Source: Daucus carota subsp. sativus
Taxonomy: Eukaryota; Streptophyta; Magnoliopsida; Apiales; Apiaceae
Length of the DNA: 64,000 bases
NCBI RefSeq assembly: GCF_001625215.2
Contig: NC_030387.2
Coordinates: forward strand, 37,657,606-37,721,605
Direction: 5' to 3'
Part shown: positions 10,750 through 23,800 of the stretch, in pieces
How positions within the stretch are numbered: the stretch's first letter is position 1
How the letters are laid out: each line of letters begins with the position of its first letter
Made by a program: the position numbers and the translations under genes
The notes under the pieces: generated by a model
The model's input: the letters and a program-made list of their open reading frames with translations, nothing else
What the model was told of the DNA's origin: nothing
Databases searched by the model: none

Positions 10750-12688
10750 TTTATCAATTTTTATCTCAGCAACTCTTGCTGTGGGTGTATTTTAATTTGT
10801 TTGATGTCATAATTATACGTAATTGTGTTCGAATTTTTTAGTTCTGGAAGTTAACGTTTCTGTTAGGATAAAATATTGCAGTGCCATGAAAGAATTTAAC
10901 GTTTTTGTTAGAATCAGGGCAATTAAAATAACGTTGTACAGGGTTGAATTCCTCAAGAAAATTGGTTAAACATGAAGCACAGGATATTTAGACACCATAG
11001 TTATAGACCGAGAAAAATGAACAGAATAGGAAGTTAACAAAAATTACTTAAAATTATTACGAAAATTTAAATATACCTCAGAAGTTGTTAGTCGATAAAG
11101 AAGCACATATTTATATAAAAAATTCATCGGACCATAATCAAAAAAACAATGACAAAAACAAAATAAAAGATAGTAGTAATCTCTTCAAACAAATATAGAA
11201 CTAACACTCAGACACCTATAAATTGCATATCAACACTGATATATAAAGTAATGATTCGACTCTGATAAGTGATAAGGTTGCTCAATAATTTAGCCGTCAA
11301 ATTCGTATAAATACTCCTATTTTTAAATAATTGACTTTTGACATACAATCATAAGAGCAATATCATATTAACAAAATTATGATCATCGCAATATATAAGT
11401 TATCACAACATATGAGTTTTTAATACCAGTAATTAAAAACGAAGGTACCCAGACACACCAATGGCATATCTATATAGAAGAATCAAATAGGAACTTATAT
11501 GTTAGTAAATCTTCTCAACATATTCTTGTAGGTTGCGTCAGCAGGTTTCTTATTCATATTTACCTTCAGGTTTCTTCTCAGCAGGTTTCTGGATTATATT
11601 TACCTTCAAAAATATAATCCAGAAAAGGAAAAACAGCCAATACCTCAGCTTCAATAATCACCACAAAATTTATTATATAATTTACCATCAAATGGAACGG
11701 ATAAGCATCCAAATGGTGCAACAATTTTACTATTTCTACCTCATGTGAGTAAATGGATGCTATATTAATAAACAAATGGAGCTAGCAAGATTTCCAGCAG
11801 AACTGATAATTGAAACCGATAGAGCGGAAGCCGGAAGCTGCTGATGAAAGGCCAGTACACTGTAAAGACGGATATCACCATGCATTGGTTGGCCGGATGT
11901 ATTGCAAGTGGGAGGATTTTCCAAAGTATGCAGGAGAATTTGATGCATGAGCTTATTTGTATAATCTCTTCTCAAGTGAAACATTTTCCTTTTAGTTTTG
12001 TTACTCTATCAGACAGCCGTATTAGTATATACAAATTACAGATTCGGAACTAGGACTGAATACAGCTACTATGGCCTCTAAAATTTAAGGGATTTAATTA
12101 CAGCAATATGCCTGAGCTACAATACATATTAACAAACATAAATTTCATTTTTATTTAACAGGGAAGTAAGATTAGCCTTCATAAAAATAACATCTTCTTT
12201 ATCCATAAGAATAGAACATGCATAATAGAAGATTTAAACACCTTAAAAAGTAAACTTGAGTTTTCCAATCAATATAGATTTATGGTATATTATGATTTAT
12301 GCCCGATGCATTATTGTTTCTAAAGTATAATCTTTAACAATCTACATGTGATAACGAGGGTAGCAATCCCTTCATAATGTGTGGTCAGAAAAAACATACA
12401 ACATACAACCTCGGATATATCATGACAGTACAACAAATGTACCTCAACACAGCACAAGGTGACAACGCCCGCACATTCTACTTCAAGGCCTCCAGATTGC
12501 TGTTGCCTCCCTCAACTCCTTGTTTTATATAGAAGGTTAGCTATCTGCATCAATTCCCTGGAAATAAATGGTATAGCATAGGCCATAGACTCCATCTCTG
12601 GAGTAGTTGCCTTACCCCGGAAAAAAAAAACTAAAATACTTTTTCTTAAACAATGATGGCTAAACCGTAAGTTAATGATTTACCTGAC
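10750..12688. other. Intergenic DNA between the small gene and the J-protein gene
   Basis: It contains copy B of the dispersed repeat (11284-11522) and a perfect 13-bp-stem hairpin at 11589-11622. The part nearest 12688 is the presumed 3' UTR of the minus-strand J-domain gene. The ORFs of about 70 codons around 11533-12053 have no recognisable domain. Confidence 0.55.
11284..11522 (+). repeat. Dispersed repeat, copy B (partner at 4993-5236)
   Basis: Same family and orientation as copy A, beginning aataatttagccgtcaaatt. It lacks the internal caccaattgcatat duplication of copy A and has a different small insert (tgagtttttaatacc) in the middle. Confidence 0.75.
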
Positions 12689-15600
12689 CTACACAAGTTT
12701 CTTCCACCAACTACAAATTCTAGACATGTTATCTGCAGAGATGTATTGTGTTGTTTGCTTTTGTTTCTTTTTATTTTCAATGTCCAGAGTTCTATAGGCA
12801 AGAGCAAGCAGGTACATAGCTGGATGAAGTCTTCTGCAATTGGTAAAGAAAACAGTTAACTATTTATTTTTGATACAGCGCTGACAGCCTCAAATTGATG
12901 CATTTTATAACAAAAAGCAATTGCTATAATTTACAGAGAGCCCTGCAGTTTCCATCAAAGCCATTTATAACTTGTAATACAAAAACAAAATAGTATACTA
13001 TTTCGAAGTTGGGCAATGCCACCTAATTACCTACGATCCTAAGCTAAGGCAGAAGAGCTACTTCTTCGGTTTCCCCTATTAAATACAGAGAATCACCACG
13101 AGGCGACTGCTGTTATAATTATTTATATGAGATGGAAGGTTTTGTGACCCTATGAAGGTTTTCTGCTATATTGTACAAGATCACTGCGATATTTACTATC
13201 AATGTGATATTAAGTTTAAAAAAACAGATTAAGATTAAGTACTGAAATTGAGATAAAGGAGCTATTATCTTTGCATTGTCCAAGTACTTGAGCAGACAAG
13301 CTTCAGAAAAAACAGATAAAGGTTATTAAAGAGCTGAAAATTCTAGAATCAGGACTTACTTGTCAAAATGTTCACTTGTATCCAGTCCATCCCAATATCT
13401 TTGAGACAGTACATTCCGCCCTTTTTTATCTCTACCAAACGTCTCCACGTACCAACCACCAATGTCATGCATCCCACATCGAGGCTCAAACAACCAAAAT
13501 CTAAATATAAAGTGAAAGTAAATTAATATTAACAATGATGACAATCACTCAACAGTAGTAACTGCAACAAATTAATTGTGAACATGAATGTAATGCAAAG
13601 ATGGGTCTACCAATTTAGTTGGATATACCTCAGCTCCATTTGAACGGTCAATTGGAGATGCATGTCTATTTATGGATTTCAGGTTTAGATGTTGAATAAT
13701 CTCACTCGTTCGGTCAATTGGAGATACATGCCTATTTATGAATTTCAAGTTTAGATGTTGAATAATCTCACTCGTTCGGTCAATTGGAGATACATGTCTA
13801 TTTATGGATTTCAATTTAGATGTTGAAATTGCTATAGAGTTAGAGATGCATGATTCTGGAAGGGAAGGAGAAAAAGGAAGTAGATAGACACATTATTAAC
13901 TGATGAATGAATATACCAAGAAAGCAGGGAAAAAAGGTTTGGAGTGGCAAGACAACTCTCATGCCTACATCTATAATTTCATCCAATTTCGAGCAATAAC
14001 AACATAAAATCCCCCTATGAAGTTGTCTAAACAAATCAAATCCTAAGCTATTACTGAATCTGTCCCTCACTGGAACATATTTATACCTGTATATATTTTC
14101 AAGGATCGATGCTAGAAATGAGTAAGGACTTCAAAATGATATGAAAACAGGAGTCTTGAATAAAGTACTTGACCCACTAATATCAACTGGGGTATAACAA
14201 GGCACGCCTGAGATGCCGTACTGAAGTTTACCTATTTGATAACACCTAAGTTATACTATTTCAAAAAGTTGCAGGTTTGGAAACTCACCGACTCTACAAA
14301 TATTGCATAACTTCATACCATGTAATTCATGCCATATTTAAAGATGTAGTTCGTTTTGGCAACCTACTCTACCAAGTCGCTGCCTTGCAATATATTCCCC
14401 AACTTGGTTACCTCTTTCATTTAAACTATAGAAAAACATGTAACCCCCCCCCCCCCCCCCCCAGTCCAAAAAAAAAAAAAGAAAAGAAAGAAAACTACTG
14501 AAGATCCTTAGCCTTTTGAAGCTACCTTACATATAGCTTTTGCATCTTTCGAACATATCACTCACCATATCCCATACAGTCCTAGTTGGCTGCTGCCCCA
14601 TTGAACATTTTGATTCTGACAGTCCATAACCATGGATCTAATAACATGACTATTCCAATCCCGAATCTAATATTTATTTCCTACAAAATAGTGTCTCATT
14701 CAAAAACAGTGCACATAGCTTCACAATTAGAAGAAACAACAGCCTATGATGCATCCAAGTCCCCTTTCTTCATAAGAACAGTTCTTCTATTATATATACC
14801 AATCCCATTTCTTTACTCTTTAATAAGAATAGAACTAATAAGATAAGAATGCTGATTGAACCGCCCTATTTGGCGGCTAAGGACCTTATCTTTTTCCCGT
14901 TTTCACAACTTCTCCAAGTATATATATCTATGTTGATATTGTTGTTGTTTGGTTATTATGAGATACAATAATTACAGAACGTGCTCCGCATCAATTCATG
15001 TTTCCATTTGAGATATCATCTGCAACCTAAAGTAGGTAGTATCAGTTTCTGAAGAATGGCAGGAAGATGTTTTGAAGCATAAGCTATAAATTGCATGCCA
15101 GCGCTAACCCTGAAAATTCCATCTGACACCACGGAACCGTAGAGCTGGTAGTAGTTACACGTCTTTCTTATGTGTCGGGATAAATTTATGTGCGTGCACA
15201 ATAAGGGACAACAGAGAAGCTGTACTATAGATTGCATGTTTCCGTTTAAGACCTCTTAAAATATTTTAGGCTCACAGCTCATAAATATCTATCTTACATG
15301 ACAATAGTTAAAGATGTATTCTGCTTTCAATATTTTCTTGCCTTCAGGGGGAAAAAACATAGACACAGATAACATTTGAATTTACAATCAGAATGGCCAT
15401 CTCCAGCCAGTATAGTTGTGCGCATCTTACCTGCTGGGTGGTAGCTGAGCTCTCCTGCATCTGCACTCACAAACAGAAGCTTCATCTCCTATGTGATACC
15501 AGTGCAAGTGCTTTACCTGTGAGAAAATTCAATCTACATGTATAAGTTCTATTATGCCATTTATGTATCCATCTGGATGACTGGATCTAGAATTAAGCAA

Positions 15601-18600
15601 ATTAAAACAAGCTAATAGATAAACTATCATTTTAACAACAAAAAACTTCACTCACCTATATCGACATTGATGTACTAAAAAGCAGACAGAGTCAAAGACT
15701 TGTAAGAGAAAATTAGAGTTGGATTGTAGTAAACAGTAAAATCACATATGGGTATGCAGAATAAGATCATTTGATTTCTATTTGTACTCCTTAAAACAAG
15801 AGCCTTATTGAATATATTACATCAAAATCTATCATGAATGAAGTTTAAAAGCAAGATCACCGTTTTTTTTCCCTATTCTTCTGGACAAAGAAATTATATT
15901 ACTGCAAATATGCAAGTTTTAGTTTGCAGACAATGATACAGCAAAATGCATGACCGATTTTTGGAGAACATATTCCAATCAGTAATGTCGAGTTTCAGGT
16001 GAATGTAGCACATTGAGTGTTAGGTCAGTGTGAACTGTGCAATTGCAAGCATCTATCTCCACAGCTATCAGGAAAGGAACTACAAACAATTTGTGAACCG
16101 GTGATACCTACAGTATAGCAAGCATGATCAAATGAACAAGGTCCATCACTATACACAATATAGGGTTTTAGAAATCTGAAGGAGGTCATCACCATGCAAT
16201 ACGGGATATCTACGCAATGCTAAAAAGCGTTTTCATATTATGAGCATGACATATGTTACAGATGAGCAAGCCTTCCTTTTATTATTCCACTATGCACACA
16301 CCAAAGCATTGATAAATTAAAAAAACAAAATATCGATCACATCTATGCATCAAATGAGTATAAAATCTTACACAAACAAATGAAAAGAACTAAACTCACC
16401 AGCAATGTTCTATGCTTCATGATTATATGGGTCTTTGTCCCCAAGTTATTGCGGACATAGCAGGACCCTTCATCAGAGCTTGTTCCAAGTCCAACTATAG
16501 TTCCCAACGGAGTCCTTGACCCACTTGAAACACCTTCTGAATCTCTAGGAAACTCAAGAGACAAAGGTATTGATGCTGGGTCAGGATTAAGATATATATG
16601 TATGTGATCTTCAGAGTCTTCATTTTGCATTGGCGGTACTCTTGTACCTACAGCAATAACTCGTCCCGATATATGCAATTCTAGATCTTTATATGCATCG
16701 GATGTAGGCTGATCAGAGCTTGTGGTGTGCATCTGACAGAAACTTGAATCGGATAAACCATATTTCTTTTGGGTTCTTGCATTCTCTGTGGATTCGCATA
16801 CCCTTAGATCAGTAGAAGAAAAGGTGGAAAGCTTAACATTGCAGGTGTGTGATATTTCAGGAATCCTTTTGGCAATACGTACCATTCCAAAAAGATCTCT
16901 CCCTGACACTATATGGAGCACCTCCGGAGTCTCACTGGCAGATCGTTCCTCAGCTTCAAAACTGTCAGGAAGGAGGTCCATGGACTCGATTTCAGGACCA
17001 TAATATGCCACATGTAAGGCAGAATAGAAATCTCTTTCCAATACGTCAAGATAACCTGATCCAACTACCACCCTTTTCTCCGATAAAATGTCACTAATAG
17101 CATATCTATACCATCTTAGCCACTCAACAACTTCCATCTGCTTCATTGTCGAATGGGATTCATATTTGTACAGTACCGAGCCTTGTCTCGACTGTCTCTG
17201 AACAAGTGATCTTTGAGATAACAGATACCTGTCATAATGGGCTCTCTTCTCACTGTCCGATAATATCTGCTTTGTTTCAGATGATATTAGTCAAAGAAAT
17301 ATATTATCAAGTATACATGAACAAGCATGGTTTAAAAAAATCAGCACATGCACTACTTTTTCCTGCTTTCACTATCTAAAAACGAATGGTAATCGTTAAG
17401 TGGCCAGTTCTTCTAAAACCTCAAGGTGGAAAGGCTGTTTATTAGGATTATTATATTCCAGCACTCCTCACTTGAAAACCCATTTTTGGGTCGAAGAGTA
17501 GATCACGGGCGCCCCATCTTTTGGGGCATAACCTTGCATGGTATCATGTAAGTTGATAACATGTTGAGGGACCGGTTTTCTAGAACCTCAAAGTGTTAAG
17601 GAAAAGCTTTTTCACCACAATAATTATATTCTAATAGTAATCAATCACAGTTAAGCAAATAAAGAAGTTGTTTAGAGTCCAAAATGTTGATGTTTTCTTT
17701 TGTTGCATCACTGAGCTAAGATATTTATCAGTAGCAATTACAATTACAAGGACTGAAGAGCGAAATCCTGGTATGCTTGTCATAAAAATCCAAGTTTAAG
17801 GCCCCATTTGGTATCGTTGTTGTAAACAGCATAGCGGTTTTTTGCTGAAAAGCATGAAAAAACTATTTGATAAATCTAAAAAACAGCTTTTATGAACTAC
17901 TTTTGGCTAAAAATGTGCTTTTAGGGAAAGCAAGTTGTATTCCAGCTTTTGCAAGCTGACAGATATATCACTACCTAACCCTCATCAAAAACATTTTATA
18001 ACTAAAATTATGCAAATATCAAAAACTATCAAAATTATCTCATTTCTGCAACAGTACTTTTTCTAACACATCAGTGTTGAACAGCACTCCCAAATAGACC
18101 TTAAACCCTCAAATATACCCAGTTCTATTGCATCAGTGTTTGTTCCCTCGAAATTTTTGGGAAGGGAATAAACAATAACAATATGACACGTCACTTTTTG
18201 AAAAATTTTGGGATATCTTTTCACACATTTCTCTTCAATTATTTAGAACCCCGAGCCGCCATCCGTTATTTGTGAGTAGCGCTACATGCACAAAATTTTG
18301 TACAAAATGACATGGCAATTGAGGGGATATTTTACTTCACATTACTTATGTGAATATAGGGATTCATTCCAATCAAAACTTAACCCATACAAATTTTAAT
18401 ACTCAATTTTATGCATGAAACATTTTTCCTTATTTATCCTGTAAATCACAGACAAAGGCTTAAATTCTATAATTTTTTGTGAATACAAATATAAACATTA
18501 AATTTTAATAAAATTAAGAAAAAATAATGAAATTATATATCTTATGTGTGACGTGGACAAAGAATTAGTTTGCCGACAAAAGAGCGAAGATGAAAGAGTA

Positions 18601-18856
18601 GTACCTGATAAGCGGCGAGAATTTGAACAAATCGCTGGGAAACAGAGGGATCATTGGGGGCCAAGTCGGGGTGAGTTTGTTTAGCGAGTTTTCGAAAAGA
18701 CGATTTGATTTCTGAAAAGGAGCTCGACTCTGAGACACCTAAGAGACTGTAAGCGTTTACAAACTCCTCTGCTGGACAGCTCAACCACCGCTTCAGAAGT
18801 GATCGTGATGGAATCAAATAATTATGGCGACACAAGTATCCGCTGAGAACCACCAT
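12689..18856 (-). CDS. DnaJ-domain protein, five exons, 496 residues
   Basis: Exons in reading order: 18856-18605, 17266-16400, 15516-15431, 13500-13360, 12833-12689. Every junction is GT-AG and the frame is continuous from ATG to TAG. A J domain spans about residues 35-105: NAYSLLGVSESSSFSEIK, the HPD motif at 62-64, and after the first splice ILSDSEKRAHYDRYLLSQ. HPD stimulates Hsp70 ATPase in this family. The first 30 residues are rich in Arg, Leu and Ser with no acidic residue before position 30, like an organelle presequence. Exon 2 encodes a long unassigned middle, exon 3 a Cys cluster (CECRCRR), and exon 4 an aromatic segment (FWLFEPRCGMHDIGGWYVE). The C-terminus is basic. I know of plant J proteins with this layout but cannot give a function or client. 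A hAT element lies one base before the ATG. Confidence 0.88.
13646..13826 (+). repeat. 66-bp tandem repeat, 2.7 copies, inside a J-protein intron
   Basis: Copies begin with ggtcaattggagat at 13646, 13712 and 13778, exactly 66 bases apart, and share gtttagatgttgaataatct. The array lies in the intron between exons 3 and 4. It creates a spurious repetitive minus-strand ORF. Confidence 0.92.
14443..14480 (+). repeat. Poly-C run followed by poly-A, within an intron
   Basis: About 20 C's are followed within seven bases by about 12 A's. Homopolymers this long are prone to sequencing and assembly length errors. It lies in the intron between exons 3 and 4 of the J-domain gene, so its length does not affect the protein. 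Confidence 0.8.
17391..17600 (+). repeat. Dispersed repeat with internal duplication, in J-protein intron 1/exon 2 flank
   Basis: The segment taatcgttaagtggccagtt is found in inverted form at about 59513. Within this copy, agtggccagttcttctaaaa (17400) is echoed by agggaccggttttctagaac (17567), so two similar ends flank about 100 bases containing tggtatcatg. This layout recalls a small LTR-type element (TRIM), but the ends are diverged and I cannot define them. Confidence 0.5.
17800..18110. mobile_element. MITE with GGCCCCATTTGG-type ends, in J-protein intron 1
   Basis: The left end ggccccatttggtat and the right end ccaaatagacc are inverted repeats of the common plant 'gggccgtttgg' type. The interior (ctatttgataaatctaaaa, ttttggctaaaaatgtgctt) matches the host MITE at 28425-29372, so this is a family with at least two copies here. 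Target duplication is not clear. Confidence 0.7.
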
Positions 18857-18857
18857 A

Positions 18858-19443
18858 GTTATCCCCAGTGACGGAGCCAGGAAGATTTTTTAGGGGGGGC
18901 CGGAATGTAAATGTCATTTAAATTAAAAAAATATTATATATCAGATTTTATAGCAGCATTAGTGAAAAAAATCCATTTATTTTAGATTTTTATAAAAAAC
19001 TTAATCATTTCATTAAGAAAATTTAATTATTTAACTACCAAGCCGCCGAGGATGGAGATTTTAAAAAACGAGTTGTGAACATGAAGACTTGTAGACGCGA
19101 CAGAAAAAGCAAAATGATATTGTCTAACATCATAATCTATATTATTAAAATTTATAACAAATGATATAATTTTATTTTATAAGTTAAATAAATATAAATA
19201 ATATAGTATTATATGTAATGCTACATTTGCAAAATTGGATACAAAATGATATGATAATTAATGGAATTATTTTAATTGGTGTTATTTATACATATAAACA
19301 TTCATTACAGTCAAAACTTAACACATATCACTGATTTGGTGCATAATTTTGTAAATGAAATATTTTTCTAATACTATATAAGCAAAAAAAATAAAAAATC
19401 TAGGAGGTGCCCGGGTCCCCTCCCCTCCGTCTCTGGTTATCCC
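18858..19443. mobile_element. hAT-type non-autonomous element with exact 8-bp TSD, at the J-protein start codon
   Basis: The element is 18866-19435 (570 bp). It begins cagtgacggagcc and ends ccgtctctg, so the tips are inverted repeats. It is flanked by exact gttatccc copies (18858-18865 and 19436-19443). An 8-bp target duplication with CAGTG-type ends is the signature of the hAT superfamily. No transposase is encoded. The J-protein ATG (complement of 18854-18856) is one base from the left duplication. An internal segment (about 19213-19372) resembles intron sequence at about 18285-18430, suggesting a nested smaller element. Confidence 0.88.
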
Positions 19444-19526
19444 TCAAGAGGAACAGAGCTATTTAATGGAAATTCAAGTGAAACTGATGTTGTAATACTA
19501 GAATTGAAATACAGTATTATTGGACC

Positions 19527-20229
19527 CTTTACTCTTTTTTGTTTTTTTTTAAATAAAGATGTTAATCTAATAATAATAAACCATATTGCATCTGCAATCA
19601 AGAGTCAAACAAACAGTAAATTGCAATCGCATATTCTCGTAAAAAGACAGTTATATTTTGAAGAAAATGTATATACAAATACAAGTACTCGTTTCATGCA
19701 TCCTCGTTGAATTACTGGTACCTTTTCATTATTCATTATGTCCTGATAGAACTATCATTTGAGTACAGTTAAGAAGCGAAAAACAAAGCTCTCACCAAGG
19801 AGGGAAAACAACCTTAGATCTGAAGCAGAACCACGGAAATAAGAGAAATCGAACAGAAAATCCACCCGTTTGAAACAGAGAATAAAGACAACGAAATCTC
19901 CGATGGTTTTGGATCGGTTTTGGATCTAAGACTTCACCTCAAAATAGATTCGGAGCAGAACCACAAAAACAAGAAAAATCGGATTGAAACTCACTCGCTT
20001 GGAAGAGAGACAGCGAAATCTCCGATGGTTTTAGATCAAAGTATCCCGAGAATATGTATTATTCAAAAATTAAGAAGAAAAACAAAATAATTAATTGATT
20101 CGAGGCTTTCGACCAGTGAAAACCGATGAAAGCCCTCAGGCGACTACGACAAGAGAGAAGCAAGAGAGAAGTAGAGTTAAGAGAGGGGCTAGCGTTTTTT
20201 TTATAGCCTGATCTTTACTCTTTTTTGTT
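19527..20229 (-). mobile_element. Short LINE-like retroposon, copy 2, with 17-bp TSD
   Basis: The insert is 19544-20212 (669 bp), bracketed by exact 17-bp repeats (ctttactcttttttgtt at 19527-19543 and 20213-20229). The left border is a T run, so the poly-A end is on the minus strand as in copy 1. Shared parts with copy 1 include aataataaaccatattgcat near the poly-A end, and ctccgatggttttggatc and agtgaaaaccgatgaaagcc near the other end. This copy has an internal tandem duplication of about 110 bases (units near 19817 and 19932, each with cgaaatctccgatggtttt). Confidence 0.8.
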
Positions 20230-20870
20230 AAATAACATATAAACAAAATTACTGATTTTTGTCAAAAAATAACCTATTGAGAGTTATTTTATGATTTCTT
20301 ATTTTTTTAAATTTCTTGTGAAAATATGAATTGCAATTATAAATGCAACTAATTATAATTTGAAATCAAATTTAACAAATTTTTATCAAAAAAGTGAAAT
20401 TTCCATATGATTATAAGAAATTTTAGTGTTCAAGTTTACTTTTAAAATGATATAAATATGCTTTGGCACATATATCAAGAATTTTTAAAATATCCTTTTA
20501 TAAATTATTAGAAATTTCTTTCATATATCATTTTAATTTTCATTTAAAATAAATTTAAATAAATTATATAATTATAATTTAATATGCACTATGTAATCCT
20601 TTTTATATTAGAAATAGTAAAAATCGAAACATAATACTCATTGTCTTTACCGCGATGATTGAGTAAATTTTGTTTTCTACCATAAGCGGAAGGACTAGGG
20701 TTACTAATATCTAAAGTTTCTAGTGACTGAGCTGTATGCAACTCAGTCGTCAACTCGCTCCCAAACTCGCTCTGTCCGTCTCGCCTCAATCTGGTCTCCC
20801 CACTTCTAAAATATATACAACTATACATACAAAACAAGAGTAGAGCCTCCATTTCATCTGAACAGAGGAG
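20230..20870 (+). promoter_or_regulatory. Upstream region of the gamma carbonic anhydrase gene
   Basis: The first 360 bases are AT-rich without ORFs. A TATA-like aaaatatatacaac occurs at about 20806, some 65 bases before the ATG. No other control element is clear. Confidence 0.4.
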
Positions 20871-23800
20871 ATGGGGACATTGGGGAAAGCAATCTACACC
20901 GTTGGATTCTGGATCCGTGAAACTGGCCAAGCTATTGATCGTCTTGGTTGCCGTCTTCAGGGCAAATATTACTTTCAAGAACAGCGTATGCACCTCTCCC
21001 TCTCTCTCTCTCTCCCTCCCCCCCCCCTCTCTCTCCCCCCTTTTCTCTCTTGATCTCTCTCTCATATTTGAATTGAATTAGGTTCCTATAATGGTTAATT
21101 ACTAAAATGTTAAACCGATAATTAGAAAGAAGGGTGTAATTTCATGTGTGTTGTGGTCAATACAGTGTAGTGATAGAAATTGTGAAAATTTCCCCTAATT
21201 ATTTGTTGAGGCTATGTTAGACAGTATGTTTCTTTCAGAGTTGCATTTAACATTGTATATTTGGGAGTTTATGTGCTCTGGCTTGGCTGAAGGTGTCCAG
21301 AATAAGTGTCCGAGTCGGGGTAATAGAGTCTACATGAGAATTGAAGATTGTCAATTAGGTTCTAGAACTGTGAATTCTGATTAAGAGGTGGGGTTTAGTA
21401 TTTTATGATGATCTTACAATGCTAGAGGTTTAGGTACCTATTTAATAAATGGATGCTGATTGAAAGATTTGAAGATTAGTAGGCTACTGCGGGTATTGGA
21501 TTGCATCCAAGTTAATTGCATAATATATTAACAATGAATTAGGCAGTGTCTTTGTGTCAATTTAAATTTTGGAATAGAGGAACTAAACACCCAGTGACAT
21601 TAGTCATACCTTCTGAATCGAAACCTCCTTGTGGCACTCCTTGACAATAATAGCAAATTTAACAAACTCATTCTTCTGTTGAAGAGTCACATTTCCGGCC
21701 TTAGTCGGCCAAACTCTCTTCAGTTTCTTCCCAGTTGTTAAACTGATGAATGCTAAAGAGGGTGTTATTTCATGTGTGTGTGTGTGTTGTGGTTAATGTT
21801 GGGTGCAGATACCACATACAGCAGTTGTGATAATTTAGGAGGCGTTTGGTTTATGGTTAATGAGCCTGGTTAACGGGAATCGGAACCTCAAACCCATGTG
21901 TTGGTGTTTGGATTAGTAATATTGTGACATGGAATGGGAACCCCAATCCCACTTTAAGGGTAAATCATTCCTTACACTCCCTTTGGATATCCATTCCCAT
22001 ACCCCTCATTCTCGCTCCCACTCACGATCCAAACGCTCCCTTAATTTCCTCAAATTATTAAATTTTAATACTGGTTGTTTTTTTGTTGAGGGGGCATTTG
22101 AATTGCTTATTGAAATGGAAACTGTGAATGGGGGTTAACGGGAATGGAAATTGGAATGAGTTTACCAATGCTGTTTGGATCGTACTGGAATGGGAATGAG
22201 TTTATCAATATAAGCTGTTTGGTTTACTCTAGAATGGGAATTAGCATGAATTTATTTTTTCTGAAAAGCTTGCTTTCTTTACAAAATTAAAAATAAATAT
22301 AATAACATATAATTGCTTTTTTTTTTTTTTTTTGGGGAAAAGAATACACATTTTTTATAGTCCATTTCTTCAAAGAATACACATAATTTATTTGGGGAAA
22401 GAATACACATTTTTTATAGTTGAAAATTATTGCCTGCAGGTTGAATCATAAGATATGTTTGTGTGTTTTGGTTACTGGGAATTTTTGAAGTTATAAATGT
22501 CTCCTTTTCCGCAGTGAAAAAATATTAATTTCTAGACGTGGATTTTATGGAAAAAAAAGTTTGTCACATTCTTGTTTTCAGTTCTGTGTGACAAACTTGG
22601 TGTGTTGAAATCATTGTTTATTTTCCCTTTGTTGTTTTTTATGTCTTGTGCAATCGCAAGTCTGTTTTCAAATATTATCTCTAATGTTGTGTTTTTCACA
22701 ATATTTAGTTTCTCGTCACCGGACGCTTATGAACGTATATGACAAAGCTCCCAAGGTTGATAAGGATGCTTTTGTAGCTCCTAGTGCTTCTGTCATTGGG
22801 AATGTTAATGTGGGACACGCTTCTTCTATTTGGTATGGATGTGTTTTAAGAGGTAAGCAATGGTGCAATTAACAAAGCATGTCTTTATTTTATGTTTATC
22901 TATTGCTTGCTTGTTTGCTCATTGGAACATATATATGTTGCTTACAATAAATTAAAATTTTAGGTTTTCTTATATTTAGATTGTTCTGTCATGTTTATAA
23001 TGCCCTGACCTGACCAATCCTTACCTTGTACTACATCAGCCTGTTTGTATCATATATCGCCTTTACTTGGTCTAAACGTAACAGCTTTTGCACAGGTGAT
23101 GTCAACAGCATAAGTATTGGTTCTGGAACAAACATACAAGACAATTCTCTTGTTCATGTAGCCAAAACTAATCTTGCTGGGAAAGTTCTACCAACTATAA
23201 TTGGAGACAATGTTACTGTAGGTGAGGGGCATTTATTTAAATCGAAATCATATCAACCTGGTGCACTGGTTTTTTTTTTGAAAGATTTGGTTTGGTAACT
23301 TATGTTTCTTTTAAGTTGTACAGGTCATAGTGCTGTTTTACATGGATGTACTGTTGAAGACGAGGCATTTGTTGGCATGGGTGCAACTTTGCTTGATGGT
23401 GTTCATGTTGAGAAAAATGCCATGGTTGCTGCGGGAGCCCTTGTGAGGCAAAATACGAGGATTCCATGCGGAGAGGTTTGCGAGGCTATATACATCTAAT
23501 CATTCTCTGTCCTCCTGTTAACAAGCCATTAGTTTTGCTTACTGTCATTAGTTGGAAATCTTTTGGTGCCCATCTAAGTAGTGCTATTAGTATATCAGTA
23601 CATCACTCTTATTTATCTGGTTGCTCAAATTATAAAGCATTGGGTGAAAAGTGATTTATGTTATGGTCCAATTCTTTTATTACAGGTATGGGGAGGCAAT
23701 CCTGCAAAGTTCTTGAGGAAGCTCACTCAGGAAGAAATAGCCTTCATCTCTGAGTCCGCTACAAATTATTCCAACTTGGCTCAGGTTCATGCAAGCGAAA

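Noticed and set aside
13572-13814. 80-codon minus-strand ORF with internal repeats
   Set aside because: Created by the 66-bp tandem array within an intron of the J-domain gene.
14443-14462. Poly-C run as a functional signal
   Set aside because: A long homopolymer in an intron is better explained by slippage or sequencing error.
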